Assembly (NCBI GenBank): GCA_938084085.1 | Contig: CALKDV010000449.1 | Coordinates: 1 to 12,464, forward strand | DNA length: 12,464 nt | From: an uncultured Nannocystaceae bacterium | GTDB taxonomy: Bacteria; Myxococcota_A; Polyangia; Nannocystales; Nannocystaceae | Reading direction: 5' to 3' | In this document: one piece after another, positions 1 through 7,837 of the stretch | How positions within the stretch are numbered: the first letter of the stretch is position 1 | Layout of the letters: each line of letters opens with the position of its first letter | Translations under genes and position numbers: made by a program | The notes under the pieces: model-generated | The model's input: the letters and a program-made list of their open reading frames with translations, nothing else | Databases searched by the model: none | Told to the model about the DNA's origin: nothing

Positions 1-863
1 GGGATGGGGACGGCAACGGGGATGGGGACGGCGACGGAGACGGAGACGGAGACGGAGACGGCGATGGCGATGGCGATGGCGATGGCGATGGCGATGGCGA
101 CGGCGATGGCGATGGCGATGGCGATGGCGATGGCGATGGAGATGGAGATGGAGATGGAGATGGCTGCACCCCGAACGCCGGATGTACGGCAGACGAGTAT
201 TGTGCTGTCGATGTCGGGCTCTGCGGAGGGTCTGGCATGTGCGAGACAAAGCCTCAGGGCTGTCCCGATATCTGGCTCCCCGTCTGTGGATGTGATGACG
301 TCACCTACGGTAACGATTGCGAAGCAGCGTCGGTCGGGGTGAATGTTGCCTCCGACGGTCCTTGCGGAGATGGGGACGGGGACGGAGACGGAGACGGAGA
401 CGGGGACGGAGACGGATGCATGACGAACGCGGACTGCGGGACGGGGCAGTGGTGCTCGCTCCCCCCCATGATGTGTGCCGGCCAAGGGACCTGCGCGCTG
501 ATCCCGAACACGCCATGTCCAACCAATTTCGATCCAGTCTGCGGTTGCGACGGCACTACTTATAGCAATAGTTGCGAGGCCATAAGCGCGGGCGTCAACG
601 TCGAGTATGACGGTGCGTGTCAGATGAACGGTATTACCTGTGGCGGCTTCGCAGGCATTCCGTGTCCACCGGATCAATACTGCAACTACGGGGTTGGCAT
701 GTGTTTGGTCGCAGATCTCCCGGGAGTTTGTGACCCGATGCCGGACTTTTGCCCGAGCATTTTTGATCCCGTCTGCGGGTGCGACGGGATGACCTACAGC
801 AACGCGTGTGAGGCGGCTGGGTCAGGAATGAACGTCGATTACGAAGCGGCGTGTGCGCCGTAG
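1..863 (+). CDS. Secreted multi-Kazal-domain protein with Asp-Gly linkers (5' partial)
   Basis: The frame is open from the window edge (first full codon at 3) to TAG at 861-863, leaving 286 residues; the N-terminus and any signal peptide lie outside. The visible part starts with 54 residues of almost pure Asp-Gly, then three cysteine-rich units. Each unit has a short Cys module (C-x5-6-C type with a YC or WC core) followed by a Kazal-like domain with the signature PVCGCD-x2-TY-x-N-x-CEA, at residues 87-121, 172-206 and 250-284. A second linker, G(DG)8, sits between units one and two; units two and three join directly. Kazal domains are typically inhibitors of extracellular serine proteases, so a secreted or surface-attached inhibitor or binding role is likely but inferred. 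Internal ATG codons (e.g. 237) are not starts because the coding frame continues upstream. The gene ends at a strong terminator. Confidence 0.88.
   Translation, partial: DGDGNGDGDGDGDGDGDGDGDGDGDGDGDGDGDGDGDGDGDGDGDGDGDGDGDGCTPNAGCTADEYCAVDVGLCGGSGMCETKPQGCPDIWLPVCGCDDVTYGNDCEAASVGVNVASDGPCGDGDGDGDGDGDGDGDGCMTNADCGTGQWCSLPPMMCAGQGTCALIPNTPCPTNFDPVCGCDGTTYSNSCEAISAGVNVEYDGACQMNGITCGGFAGIPCPPDQYCNYGVGMCLVADLPGVCDPMPDFCPSIFDPVCGCDGMTYSNACEAAGSGMNVDYEAACAP
3..164 (+). repeat. Hexanucleotide repeat encoding 27 Asp-Gly units
   Basis: This is an imperfect 6-bp tandem repeat (GAY GGN) of 27 units, one of which reads Asn-Gly. Codon choice changes in blocks: GAC GGA near the start, then GAT GGC, then GAT GGA. 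This suggests several local expansions. Any gain or loss of a unit keeps the reading frame, so linker length can vary without breaking the protein. It probably continues beyond the left edge. Confidence 0.95.
366..416 (+). repeat. Second Asp-Gly linker repeat, G(DG)8
   Basis: Seventeen codons encode Gly followed by eight Asp-Gly units, placed between the first and second Kazal units of the same protein. Asp is mostly GAC and Gly is GGA or GGG, a codon mix different from the main block of the upstream linker. It therefore looks like a separate expansion rather than a copy of it. Confidence 0.93.
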
Positions 864-888
864 CGGTTCGCGATAACCGAATGTCTAC

Positions 889-924
889 AAAAAGAAGGGG
901 CGCTTGAGGGCACCCCTTCTTTTT
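889..924. terminator. Bidirectional intrinsic terminator between convergent genes
   Basis: A perfect 12-bp inverted repeat (AAAAAGAAGGGG at 889-900, CCCCTTCTTTTT at 913-924) encloses a 12-nt loop. It reads as stem plus U-run on both strands, so it can end both the Kazal gene (+, stop at 863) and the lipoprotein gene (-, stop at 943). Confidence 0.88.
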
Positions 925-942
925 CGCGAGCTGTGGTCTTGA

Positions 943-1452
943 TTAGCCGCAGTCGTGACCTTGGATATTCCCTTGCCAGCCTGTGTCTCCGTTGAAGTAT
1001 CCAGCGTATACGCCGTCATAGAGGTACACAAAGGCGTTATCTAGGTCGCCGCCGCCTTCACCGTCGTCACGCAGGCAGACGAGCCCGGTGCCGCCACCGG
1101 GAACCGCTGGGTTGGTGGAGTTGTAGTTGAAGAACACCTCGTACTCACCCGCGAAGCAGAACGAGCAGATCTCGATCAGTCCGTTGTTCTCTACGAAGTC
1201 AGTGTCACTGCAAAATCCCGCGTCAAGGACGGTGCCGTTCGCTTTCACGCCGACGCTTTTGTCGTGGAAGTTTACGTGGCCGCTCGCCGCAACGCTCTCG
1301 TCGCACTGATCCGCGTTGAACCCAAGGTTCGCGCGGCCGCCTGCGGCGCCGTCCATGAAGCCTCCACCGGTCACTTTGCCGGGGACTTCGCAGCCAACGG
1401 TCATCATCAATGCGGCAGATCCAATGATTGTTAATATGTGTGTTGATTTCAT
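943..1452 (-). CDS. Small lipoprotein, copy A of a tandem paralog pair
   Basis: The product is 169 residues. The N-terminus MKSTHILTIIGSAALMMTVGC is a lipoprotein signal with a somewhat relaxed lipobox (T-V-G-C, lipidated Cys21). The mature part begins EVPGKVTGGG and carries G-x-ANLGFNA and SGHVNFHD-x5-VKANG, a Gly-rich pattern I associate from memory with a beta-rich exported domain sometimes labelled post-COAP-1; treat that family name as tentative. Six cysteines lie beyond Cys21 (50, 81, 96, 99, 126, 168), so disulfides are likely. The paralog at 2287-2784 is identical from Cys21 to Gly73 and nearly identical over the last 43 residues; they differ mainly at residues 82-92. The start is the ATG at 1450-1452, preceded by only a weak GGA-type site. 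Function is unknown; an outer-membrane or periplasmic surface location is inferred. Confidence 0.88.
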   Translation of the reverse strand: MKSTHILTIIGSAALMMTVGCEVPGKVTGGGFMDGAAGGRANLGFNADQCDESVAASGHVNFHDKSVGVKANGTVLDAGFCSDTDFVENNGLIEICSFCFAGEYEVFFNYNSTNPAVPGGGTGLVCLRDDGEGGGDLDNAFVYLYDGVYAGYFNGDTGWQGNIQGHDCG

Positions 1453-1998
1453 CGTTATTTCCGTTCTCTACTGTGTGTTATCTGTGTGTCATCGAATCAT
1501 CAGGTAAAATCCTAATGTTGATCCGACTCTAGAAGGTGGGTGTGCGGAACTCAATGTTGCGACAGGGTCCCGTTCGGTCGCGGTGCACCGGATTGAAACA
1601 TGGCCAACCGACCAGCACGACTGTCGAAATGAGAGGAGGACGCTGGCAGAGGCCGTTCGTTGGTAGGCGACCTTTCGTTCTTTTGGTCCGCCCATAAGTG
1701 TCGGGGGACAGCGTTTTGATTCGACTTTGAGGCGCGGAAGATGCGACTGTTCGTGGACGCGTGCAGGGTCGACGCCGGGCGTGGTGCCACCCGTTGAAAT
1801 AACGCGCTCGAACGACCTGAGATCGTGAAAGGGCGGCTCCGGTGTGTTTCAAGACTAGACGGTGTATGGGCAATGGCCCGCAGCCCGGAATTGTATGAGA
1901 TTGCTGCGAGCTCCTTCGGTGAGGTGATTCCGAGACTGGGACAGAAAACCCCGCGTACGACGCAAATCGGGTCGGTATGGCGCGGGGCTGCGGACAGG
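943..1998 (-). repeat. Duplicated segment, unit A (lipoprotein gene plus upstream region)
   Basis: This segment matches 2287-3297 in order and spacing. Beyond the gene, shared blocks include AACCGACC-R-GCACGAC (1606/2932), CTTTCGTTC (1672/2998), CCGGAATTGTA (1885/3212) and GGGACAGAA (1938/3265), all with an offset of 1326-1327 bases. A further block around TCGA-R-CGAC (1808/3143) is displaced by a small indel. Unit A has about 27 extra bases near 1960-1988 compared with unit B. The outer limit near 1998 is approximate. Confidence 0.75.
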
Positions 1999-2286
1999 TA
2001 CGACTCGACCGCCACACCTCGAACCCTTGTCGAATCCAGTGGACCTAGGGCTGGAATCGCGGAGATCAACCTTTGCCGATGGCCAGGTCGTAGTTGTCAG
2101 CAAACCTGTCGTCCAGACAATAAAGATGAAGGCAGCGCAGGTGTGCGGGGCAGGCGTGGCTCTCGCGTTTTGCGGTACGTCATGGGCCGAACACCGGCTC
2201 ATACGAGATCTGGGTCCGTATTTGCGGCAAAAAAAAGAGAGAAGCGCGTGAGCGCTCCTCTCCCGTGTGTGTCGTTGCGACTAAAA
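1453..2286. other. Intergenic region between the two lipoprotein copies
   Basis: I see no convincing gene in these 834 bases. The open frames present on either strand lack a plausible start site, domain or protein-like composition. The first about 545 bases (to about 1998) are the diverged twin of the region upstream of copy B. The rest (about 2000-2228) has no recognised match and leads into the terminator of copy B at 2229-2262. Immediately upstream of copy A, ACACACAG occurs twice (1476-1494 area, read on the minus strand), and one copy is retained upstream of copy B. Confidence 0.6.
2229..2262 (-). terminator. Intrinsic terminator of lipoprotein copy B
   Basis: Read on the minus strand, GAGAGGAGCGC, a TCAC loop and GCGCTTCTCTC form an 11-bp stem with one G-U pair, followed directly by eight U (the A-run at 2229-2236). 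It lies 24 bases downstream of the copy B stop codon. It differs in sequence from the terminator of copy A, so the duplicated unit did not keep a shared terminator. Confidence 0.9.
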
Positions 2287-2784
2287 TCAGCCGCAATCGT
2301 GGCCTTGGATATTTCCTTGCCACCCTGTGTCGCCGTTGAAGTATCCCGCGTATACGCCCGAGTAGAGGTATACGAAGGCATTGTCGAGGTCTCCGCCGCC
2401 CTCGCCGTCATCGCGGAGGCACGCGAGTCCTTCGCCGCCGCCTGGATTCGCGGGGTTGGTCGAGTCGTAGGCGAAGAACACCTCGTACTCGCCGTCGAAG
2501 CAAAAAGAGCACTCTTCATTGGAGCTGAGCAGCACCGGCGAGCAGAATCCCGCGTCGAGGACGTTGCCGTTGGCTTTGACGCCGACGCTCTTGTCGTGGA
2601 AGTTCACGTGCCCGGATGCAGCGACGCTCTCGTCGCACTGGTCGGCGTTGAATCCGAGGTTTGCGCGACCGCCGGCGGCACCGTCCATAAATCCACCGCC
2701 CGTGACTTTACCGGGTACTTCGCAACCAACGGTCATCATCAATGCAGCAGCTCCAAAAATTGTCATTACATGTGTCGTTTTCAT
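2287..2784 (-). CDS. Small lipoprotein, copy B of a tandem paralog pair
   Basis: The product is 165 residues, with lipoprotein signal MKTTHVMTIFGAAALMMTVGC and lipidated Cys21. Residues 21-73 are identical to copy A, and the C-terminal block from about residue 122 (LRDDGEGGG through the final GNIQGHDCG) differs at a single position. The main differences are a shorter, unrelated stretch after FCS at residue 82 (PVLLSSNEE against DTDFVENNGLIEI) and scattered changes at 105-121. Many third codon positions differ from copy A although the protein does not, which points to an old duplication held by purifying selection. The ATG at 2782-2784 has a clear GGAG about 7 bases upstream, better than in copy A. 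Both copies point the same way, but each has its own upstream region and its own terminator, so separate transcription is likely. Function unknown. Confidence 0.88.
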   Translation of the reverse strand: MKTTHVMTIFGAAALMMTVGCEVPGKVTGGGFMDGAAGGRANLGFNADQCDESVAASGHVNFHDKSVGVKANGNVLDAGFCSPVLLSSNEECSFCFDGEYEVFFAYDSTNPANPGGGEGLACLRDDGEGGGDLDNAFVYLYSGVYAGYFNGDTGWQGNIQGHDCG

Positions 2785-3297
2785 CGTCTTCTCCGTTTTC
2801 TACTGTGTGTCATCGTGGCACCGAGCTAAGTCTCGATACCGTGTGCAAGCACTCTAGGAGTAGACCTGTGGAACGCTCAATGCTGTTTTCCTCGTTCGCT
2901 CGATTGCCATGACTCAAAATCAACCACGAATAACCGACCGGCACGACGGTTGATTTGAAAGTACAGCCGCAACGAATCTTGGGGTCGAGTGTTCTCGCTT
3001 TCGTTCCGAAAACAGCCCGATAACTGTCTGTATTCAGGTGGGTAGGGACGATCAAGACGGCGCGCCGGTAGATTTGTCTCATCGTGCGCCTTCGTCAGCA
3101 CCCCCTCACGTTGAGTGCTTGTCTTGTCGTGCGGAGACGTCTTCGAGCGACGAATGAAATCGTCGGATTTTCGGTCCAGAACGAGCCGCACGTCACATAA
3201 AATCACCCGGGCCGGAATTGTAAATTATTGCTGCGCGGTCCGAGCGCGCCTCCATTTCCAACGTGGGACAGAACCTGCCGCGTAGGCCGCAGACAGG
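2287..3297 (-). repeat. Duplicated segment, unit B (lipoprotein gene plus upstream region)
   Basis: This is the partner of 943-1998. Both coding and about 510 bases of upstream sequence are collinear with unit A, with conserved blocks at 2932, 2998, 3143, 3212 and 3265. The last common block is GC-R-GACAGG at 3289-3297. The upstream part is more diverged than the coding part. Confidence 0.75.
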
Positions 3298-3440
3298 CCA
3301 TCTAGGCGGGAATGTCGCCGATTCAGCGGGCAGAGGTTTGGCACCGTTTGGATGTCGAGGTTCGAGGGATCATCACTTTTACATTCGCCAAACAATCGCT
3401 TCACAGACAACCTCGCAACCTCGATCGTAGGCTCCTTTGC
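2785..3440. other. Intergenic region upstream of lipoprotein copy B and of the 3441 gene
   Basis: There is no supportable gene in these 656 bases. About 2785-3297 is the upstream half of duplicated unit B. The remainder (3298-3440) must hold the promoter of the plus-strand gene starting at 3441, but I cannot point to clear -35/-10 boxes. Short open frames on both strands differ between the two duplicated units in frame and composition, which argues against a conserved small protein here. Confidence 0.55.
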
Positions 3441-4079
3441 ATGGCAGGAACGACGCAACGATTCATCCTCGGTTTTTCAGTGGCACTGCTCGGTGCGGGT
3501 AGCTGGTGGCTCACCACCTCCTCGGAAGATGGCGCGGAACAAGCAGGTAACACCGACGCGAGTATGGGCGAGGACGACAAGCGTAAACAGACGGGGGCGA
3601 GGAAACCGAGCGACGACAACAGTGGGTTGGGTGGGTTGGCGGCGTTGACCTCTGAGAAAGGGGCGTCACCCAAATTTCGCAAGCCAGACCGTGAAGGCAT
3701 GGAGGCGCTGACCGGTGTGCTTGGCGGTGGTTTCGGTTTCGATGGGGAGGCAGCGGAACGTGATGAAGACGCGTTCCCGCGGCCTGCAACGGTTGAAGAG
3801 GCCCGGGAGATGTTTTCAGATGCACGCGCAGCGATTGAGACGGAGTTAATGGGCGAGGGACCGATCACCGAAGAACGCAAGCGTGAGCTTCGGCATCGCT
3901 CAAATCTCGCGCTTTCGGATTTGCAGGACCAGCTAGACTTAGATACGCCGGAGGGCAAGGCGGAACTCAACGACGCCCGCCGTTCTACCCGGACGTCGAT
4001 GATCGATCTTGGACCCTTGAAGCTGGACCACCGGGAAGAGAGCGCCCGTGGAGGTGCAGCCCCGACTCAGGAAGGTTAG
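3441..4079 (+). CDS. Membrane-anchored or secreted protein of unknown function
   Basis: The product is 212 residues. Residues 6-24 (QRFILGFSVALLGAGSWWL) form one hydrophobic segment after a short basic start. This is a signal anchor or uncleaved signal, with no lipobox Cys. Residues 25-85 are a polar, Asp/Lys/Ser/Gly-rich, probably disordered spacer with a short LGGLAALT patch. Residues 117-185 (from TVEEAREMFSDARAAIE) are rich in charged residues and predicted alpha-helical, possibly a coiled coil or helical hairpin. I recognise no known family. I chose the ATG at 3441 because it places the hydrophobic segment at the N-terminus; the frame is open upstream to an ATG at 3312, but the extra 43 residues look non-coding. 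Its stop codon overlaps that of the convergent gene at 4076. Confidence 0.72.
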   Translation: MAGTTQRFILGFSVALLGAGSWWLTTSSEDGAEQAGNTDASMGEDDKRKQTGARKPSDDNSGLGGLAALTSEKGASPKFRKPDREGMEALTGVLGGGFGFDGEAAERDEDAFPRPATVEEAREMFSDARAAIETELMGEGPITEERKRELRHRSNLALSDLQDQLDLDTPEGKAELNDARRSTRTSMIDLGPLKLDHREESARGGAAPTQEG

Positions 4080-4429
4080 GACGACAGCTCCTCGTCCGGC
4101 GTGCTCGGGTCCGGGTCTGCTTTGTCCTCCGCTGACAAGAGGGCTCGGGGCGCATCTTTGTCCAACTCCTTGAGCCTGTAGAGGTCGATGGCGTCGTCGA
4201 AGCGGTTTCCGGTTCGAAGGACGAACTGGAGGGGTACCGCCGCGTGTCTCGCGGGTAGGACCAGTCCGAGGAGAGCGGCACCAAGCGACAGGGGAGCGAG
4301 GAAGATGTCTTTCGCCCCCTCGAGCGCGAGTTTGAGATTAAAGCGGAGTGTGGCCTTGATGATCTGACCCCGTGTGACGGTGAGGCCATGTGAGTCGTCC
4401 AACGGATTGTTCGTCGCTTCAGGTGGCAT
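4076..4429 (-). CDS. Small conserved-looking protein with one hydrophobic segment
   Basis: The product is 117 residues. After a polar N-terminus comes a core, LTVTRGQIIKATLRFNL-K-LALEGAKDIFLAPLSLGAALLGLVL (about residues 16-59), with an amphipathic then hydrophobic helix. A VLRTGNRFDDAIDLYRL block (70-86) follows, then an acidic tail (98-117). The order 'xxKLxxxGxKDxxLxPxSLxAxLxGL ... F-x2-VLR-x-G-x-R-x-D-x-AIDL' matches, from memory, a family of small uncharacterised proteobacterial proteins; no function is known to me. It follows the esterase-like gene by 66 bases on the same strand with no clear terminator between them, so co-transcription is possible. The start at 4427-4429 has only a weak upstream GGA. 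The stop overlaps the stop of the gene on the other strand. Confidence 0.75.
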   Translation of the reverse strand: MPPEATNNPLDDSHGLTVTRGQIIKATLRFNLKLALEGAKDIFLAPLSLGAALLGLVLPARHAAVPLQFVLRTGNRFDDAIDLYRLKELDKDAPRALLSAEDKADPDPSTPDEELSS

Positions 4430-4495
4430 GCAGATAGTCCAGCGTGCGAGGTTACAGTTTGCGGTGCTCGCGTCACGAGACGCCGGCGCGGAGTC

Positions 4496-5542
<1,047 letters not shown>

Positions 5543-5602
5543 TCGCAGACGCTAGCACGGACCCGCGACAGAACCCACGAACTCACCCTACCGCCGTCGC
5601 CT

Positions 5603-6259
5603 TCACGGTCGCGCGACAGGCTTCGTCGGGGGGCGTTGGCCAGAGAGGAGGCCGTCGACGCTTTTTTTGCACAAGCCAGCAGCGTTGGGGATGGTGGTTG
5701 GTAAGACGCAAAATCCGAGTGAATTGTCCGGGAGCCTCGCGCCGATGGCGGTGACGAGACTGCCGAGGCTGCGCGACTTCATCTCGAGATGGACGTAGGG
5801 GCTCCCGGTCGTGGACTCGGTGGACTCGGGGGGCGCCTTTTTGATCATCTCCCACTCACCCTCTCGGTATACGGTCGCGAGCGTGCGCGCCGAGGCATCG
5901 GCGAAGCTCTGCGAGCCGTCGACGAGTGGCGTCGCGTCCGGTGGAAACAAAAAGAGACCTCGTGGGCGGCAGCGCCATTGCGTATAGCGTTCGTCCGCAC
6001 GAAACACAGTGCAGTCGTCGAATCGAACGGATCCAGCCTTCGCGGTAGCTTGGCTCGAGGGGAGCGTCGAGGATGTATCTGCGGGCTCCCGCGCTGCCGC
6101 ACCTCGCGTCTCGGTCTCCGCGGCATCACCGGAGGGAGGCGCGGGAGTTTTCGAACACGCGGTAATCGAGGCCACGAGGCACAGGATCTGCAGCGGGCGG
6201 TCGCCGCCGCGAACAAGATGTGGCAGGTGTCGCCTGAAGAGTGCTGGGTGGGTGGTCAT
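5603..6259 (-). CDS. Lipoprotein of unknown function with four mature-domain cysteines
   Basis: The product is 218 residues. The N-terminus has a long basic n-region (RRHLPHLVRGGDR), a hydrophobic stretch LQILCLVASITAC and a lipobox Cys35. A Pro/Ala/Thr/Glu-rich spacer (36-75) precedes a mature domain of about 140 residues with Cys83, Cys97, Cys184 and Cys197, enough for two disulfides. I recognise no family. The open frame extends upstream to 6580, but that part overlaps the 3' end of the neighbouring Cys-rich gene in another frame and has a biased, shadow-like composition. The ATG at 6257-6259 gives a sensible signal peptide and was chosen. This start lies only 9 bases after the U-run of the upstream gene's terminator, so its promoter must lie within that gene or transcription must read through. 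It may be co-transcribed with the hydrolase gene 60 bases downstream. Confidence 0.8.
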   Translation of the reverse strand: MTTHPALFRRHLPHLVRGGDRPLQILCLVASITACSKTPAPPSGDAAETETRGAAAREPADTSSTLPSSQATAKAGSVRFDDCTVFRADERYTQWRCRPRGLFLFPPDATPLVDGSQSFADASARTLATVYREGEWEMIKKAPPESTESTTGSPYVHLEMKSRSLGSLVTAIGARLPDNSLGFCVLPTTIPNAAGLCKKSVDGLLSGQRPPTKPVARP

Positions 6260-6268
6260 CGTGGGCTC

Positions 6269-6311
6269 AAAAAGAAACGGAGGCCGACGGCAAATAGAAC
6301 GTCGACCTCCG
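6269..6311 (-). terminator. Intrinsic terminator of the Cys-rich repeat lipoprotein gene
   Basis: On the minus strand CGGAGGTCGACG (6311-6300) pairs with CGTCGGCCTCCG (6289-6278) as a 12-bp stem with one U-G pair and a 10-nt loop. UUUCUUUUU follows (6277-6269). It lies 21 bases after the stop codon at 6333. Confidence 0.9.
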
Positions 6312-6332
6312 GATTTCGTGCGCGCTTCAGGG

Positions 6333-7595
6333 CTACGGCGTGCAGGCGCTGAAGTCAAAGGTGCAGTCGGTGGCGCAGGTGACCGTGCCGGTACCTTGTC
6401 CGTAGTCGGCGCAGTCGGTGTCTTTTGTGCCGTCCATGTCTGCGTCGGGGAACTGAGCGAGGTCGCAGTCTTCGCCTGGCTCGAGGGCGTTGTTCCCACA
6501 ACTGGCGCTGCACCCGGCGACGTCGTAGGTGCAGTCGCCGGCGCACGCGAGCATGCCCGCGTCCAAGTAGCCGAGGTCACGGCAGTCCACGACGCCGTCA
6601 GGCTGGGCGGTCGCGCCGATCACATCGTTTCCGATGGTCGCGCCGAGGTCCGTGCCGTCACAAAACTCGACGCCGTCGGGCTCGGCGACGCCGTTGCCAC
6701 ATACCGACAGGCATCCGCTGGTGTCGAACTGGCACTCGTCTGCCGCGGCCGGCGCTCCGCATGCGAGCGCGCCATTGTCCGTATCGTCCATGGCGTCGGC
6801 GCCCGCGAAGCCGAGGCTCCCGCAGTCTTCGCCGTTGAAGTCCGTGCCTTCACACTGCTCGCCCGCGGTGATGTTGCCGTTGCCGCAGGTCGATGCGCAG
6901 GTGGAGGTGTCAAGCTGACACATGTCACATGTCGTCATTCCCGAGTCGAAGCCCAGGTCCTCACAGGTCTGCATCATGCCTGTCTCGCAGGTCTCGTCGA
7001 AGTTGACGATTCCGTCGCCGCATTCCTTACTCCACAGGCACATATCGTAGCCCCCGCCGAAGCCGCCGCAGGTCATGCCCGCGGGACAGTCGTTCATCGC
7101 GTCGCACTCAAGCACGCAGGTGCCAATGGAATTCATATTGCCATCGATCAGCCAGTCCGTAACGCAGCTCCCTTGTCGGTCTGTGTTGGGGTCGATCGCG
7201 CACTCGCAGCTGCTCTCGCAAAATGCGGTGTCGAGACATAGGGCGTAGTTGGATCCTTGGACGCACCAGTCGCCGCCGGCCGAGGTGCATGCGTTGCTGC
7301 CCTGGCCATCGTTGGCGTCCGCGGAGCAGTCGGAGCTGAGAGCGTCGCCTGAATTGTCGGGTGTGATGCCTGTGCAGTCTTCACCGTCACCGTCACCGTC
7401 ACCGTCACCGTCGCCGTCGCCATCGCCGTCGCCGTCGCCGTCGCCGTCACCGTCGCCGTCGCCGTCGCCGCTGCTTGAGGAGGTCGTGTCATCTGCGAGG
7501 GTCGTGGACTCATCACCTGAGTCGGATTCACACCCGTTGAGGGAGAGCAGAAGGAGGCTTGTGCAAGTGAGGATGGATAAGAATCGGATGGTCAT
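6333..7595 (-). CDS. Lipoprotein with Asp-Gly linker and four Myxococcus-type Cys-rich repeats
   Basis: The product is 420 residues. The signal peptide ends at LSLNGC (Cys22), followed by an acidic Ser/Thr spacer, (GD)14-G at residues 43-71, and a cysteine-rich ectodomain. Residues 74-191 are an irregular Cys-rich region. Four repeats follow, at about 192-233, 237-295, 299-362 and 366-418. Each starts CG[ND]G or CGNN, has a GE-x-C or equivalent pair, a DC-x2-LG[FY]-like core and an L/T-x-C...C-x-[FLY]D-x-[ST/A]-x-C end. This is the pattern of the 'Myxococcus cysteine-rich repeat' common in myxobacterial surface proteins. Repeats two to four carry insertions rich in Asp. The role is unknown; a tethered adhesin or binding protein is plausible. 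The ATG at 7593-7595 fits the signal peptide; an AAGG lies about 9 bases upstream. A strong terminator follows the gene. Confidence 0.88.
   Translation of the reverse strand: MTIRFLSILTCTSLLLLSLNGCESDSGDESTTLADDTTSSSSGDGDGDGDGDGDGDGDGDGDGDGDGDGDGEDCTGITPDNSGDALSSDCSADANDGQGSNACTSAGGDWCVQGSNYALCLDTAFCESSCECAIDPNTDRQGSCVTDWLIDGNMNSIGTCVLECDAMNDCPAGMTCGGFGGGYDMCLWSKECGDGIVNFDETCETGMMQTCEDLGFDSGMTTCDMCQLDTSTCASTCGNGNITAGEQCEGTDFNGEDCGSLGFAGADAMDDTDNGALACGAPAAADECQFDTSGCLSVCGNGVAEPDGVEFCDGTDLGATIGNDVIGATAQPDGVVDCRDLGYLDAGMLACAGDCTYDVAGCSASCGNNALEPGEDCDLAQFPDADMDGTKDTDCADYGQGTGTVTCATDCTFDFSACTP
7383..7469 (-). repeat. Hexanucleotide repeat encoding (GD)14-G
   Basis: Twenty-nine codons of Gly and Asp on the minus strand. 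Asp is always GAC except one GAT, while Gly switches from GGC (lipobox side) to GGT (ectodomain side) with mixed units between. Position and length relative to the lipobox resemble those in the hydrolase lipoprotein at 4496-5542. Confidence 0.95.
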
Positions 7596-7827
7596 GGTGG
7601 GTGCCTTCAGGGTCAGACTTTACTGAGCGGCCAAATCATGCACGGATCTTTGTGGAGCGTCAAACCTGCGCGACTTCACGGATGGTTCCCTTCTGCCGAT
7701 GTTCGGCCACCAAAGGGCGTGGGAGTGTCTCTCCGTAGAGTCATCGCCGAGCGCTGCACCCAGAGGGCGACGGAATTCGAGTAGGATGATGGACCGTGGA
7801 TGCGACGATGAACATGAGGGTTCGGGC

Positions 7828-7831
7828 AGGA
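7828..7831 (+). promoter_or_regulatory. Ribosome-binding site that favours the ATG at 7838
   Basis: AGGA is spaced 6 bases from the ATG at 7838. The longer alternative, a GTG at 7796, also has an AGGA (7783-7786) but at 9 bases and with a weaker start codon. The choice is not certain. Confidence 0.5.
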
Positions 7832-7837
7832 CAGGCG

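Noticed and set aside
4..342. Plus-strand open frame rich in Thr/Ala/Met repeats at the left edge
   Set aside because: It is the Asp-Gly repeat read in another frame; the real frame continues through to 863 with Kazal domains.
1890..1895. TACAAT on the minus strand (also at 3217-3222 in unit B) as a shared -10 box
   Set aside because: It is conserved and -10-like, but no matching -35 sits at the right distance and it would give a leader of about 430 bases; recorded only as a conserved block.
1529..2069. Minus-strand open frames of 160-170 residues upstream of copy A
   Set aside because: They are not kept as open frames with similar protein in the duplicated unit B; composition is Arg/Ser/Pro-rich like random high-GC sequence.
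1825..2829. A 334-residue plus-strand open frame across lipoprotein copy B
   Set aside because: Its second half is the antisense of copy B, which is conserved with copy A as protein, and its first half has no domain, start site or coding character.
6260..6580. N-terminal extension of the 5603-6259 lipoprotein frame
   Set aside because: It overlaps the end of the Cys-rich gene and its terminator in another frame, and would bury the signal peptide inside the protein.
6009..7241. A 410-residue plus-strand open frame
   Set aside because: It lies antisense to the Cys-rich repeat lipoprotein and the neighbouring lipoprotein, both of which have clear signal peptides and, for the former, family repeats. 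Val/Ala/Arg richness is typical of a GC-rich shadow.
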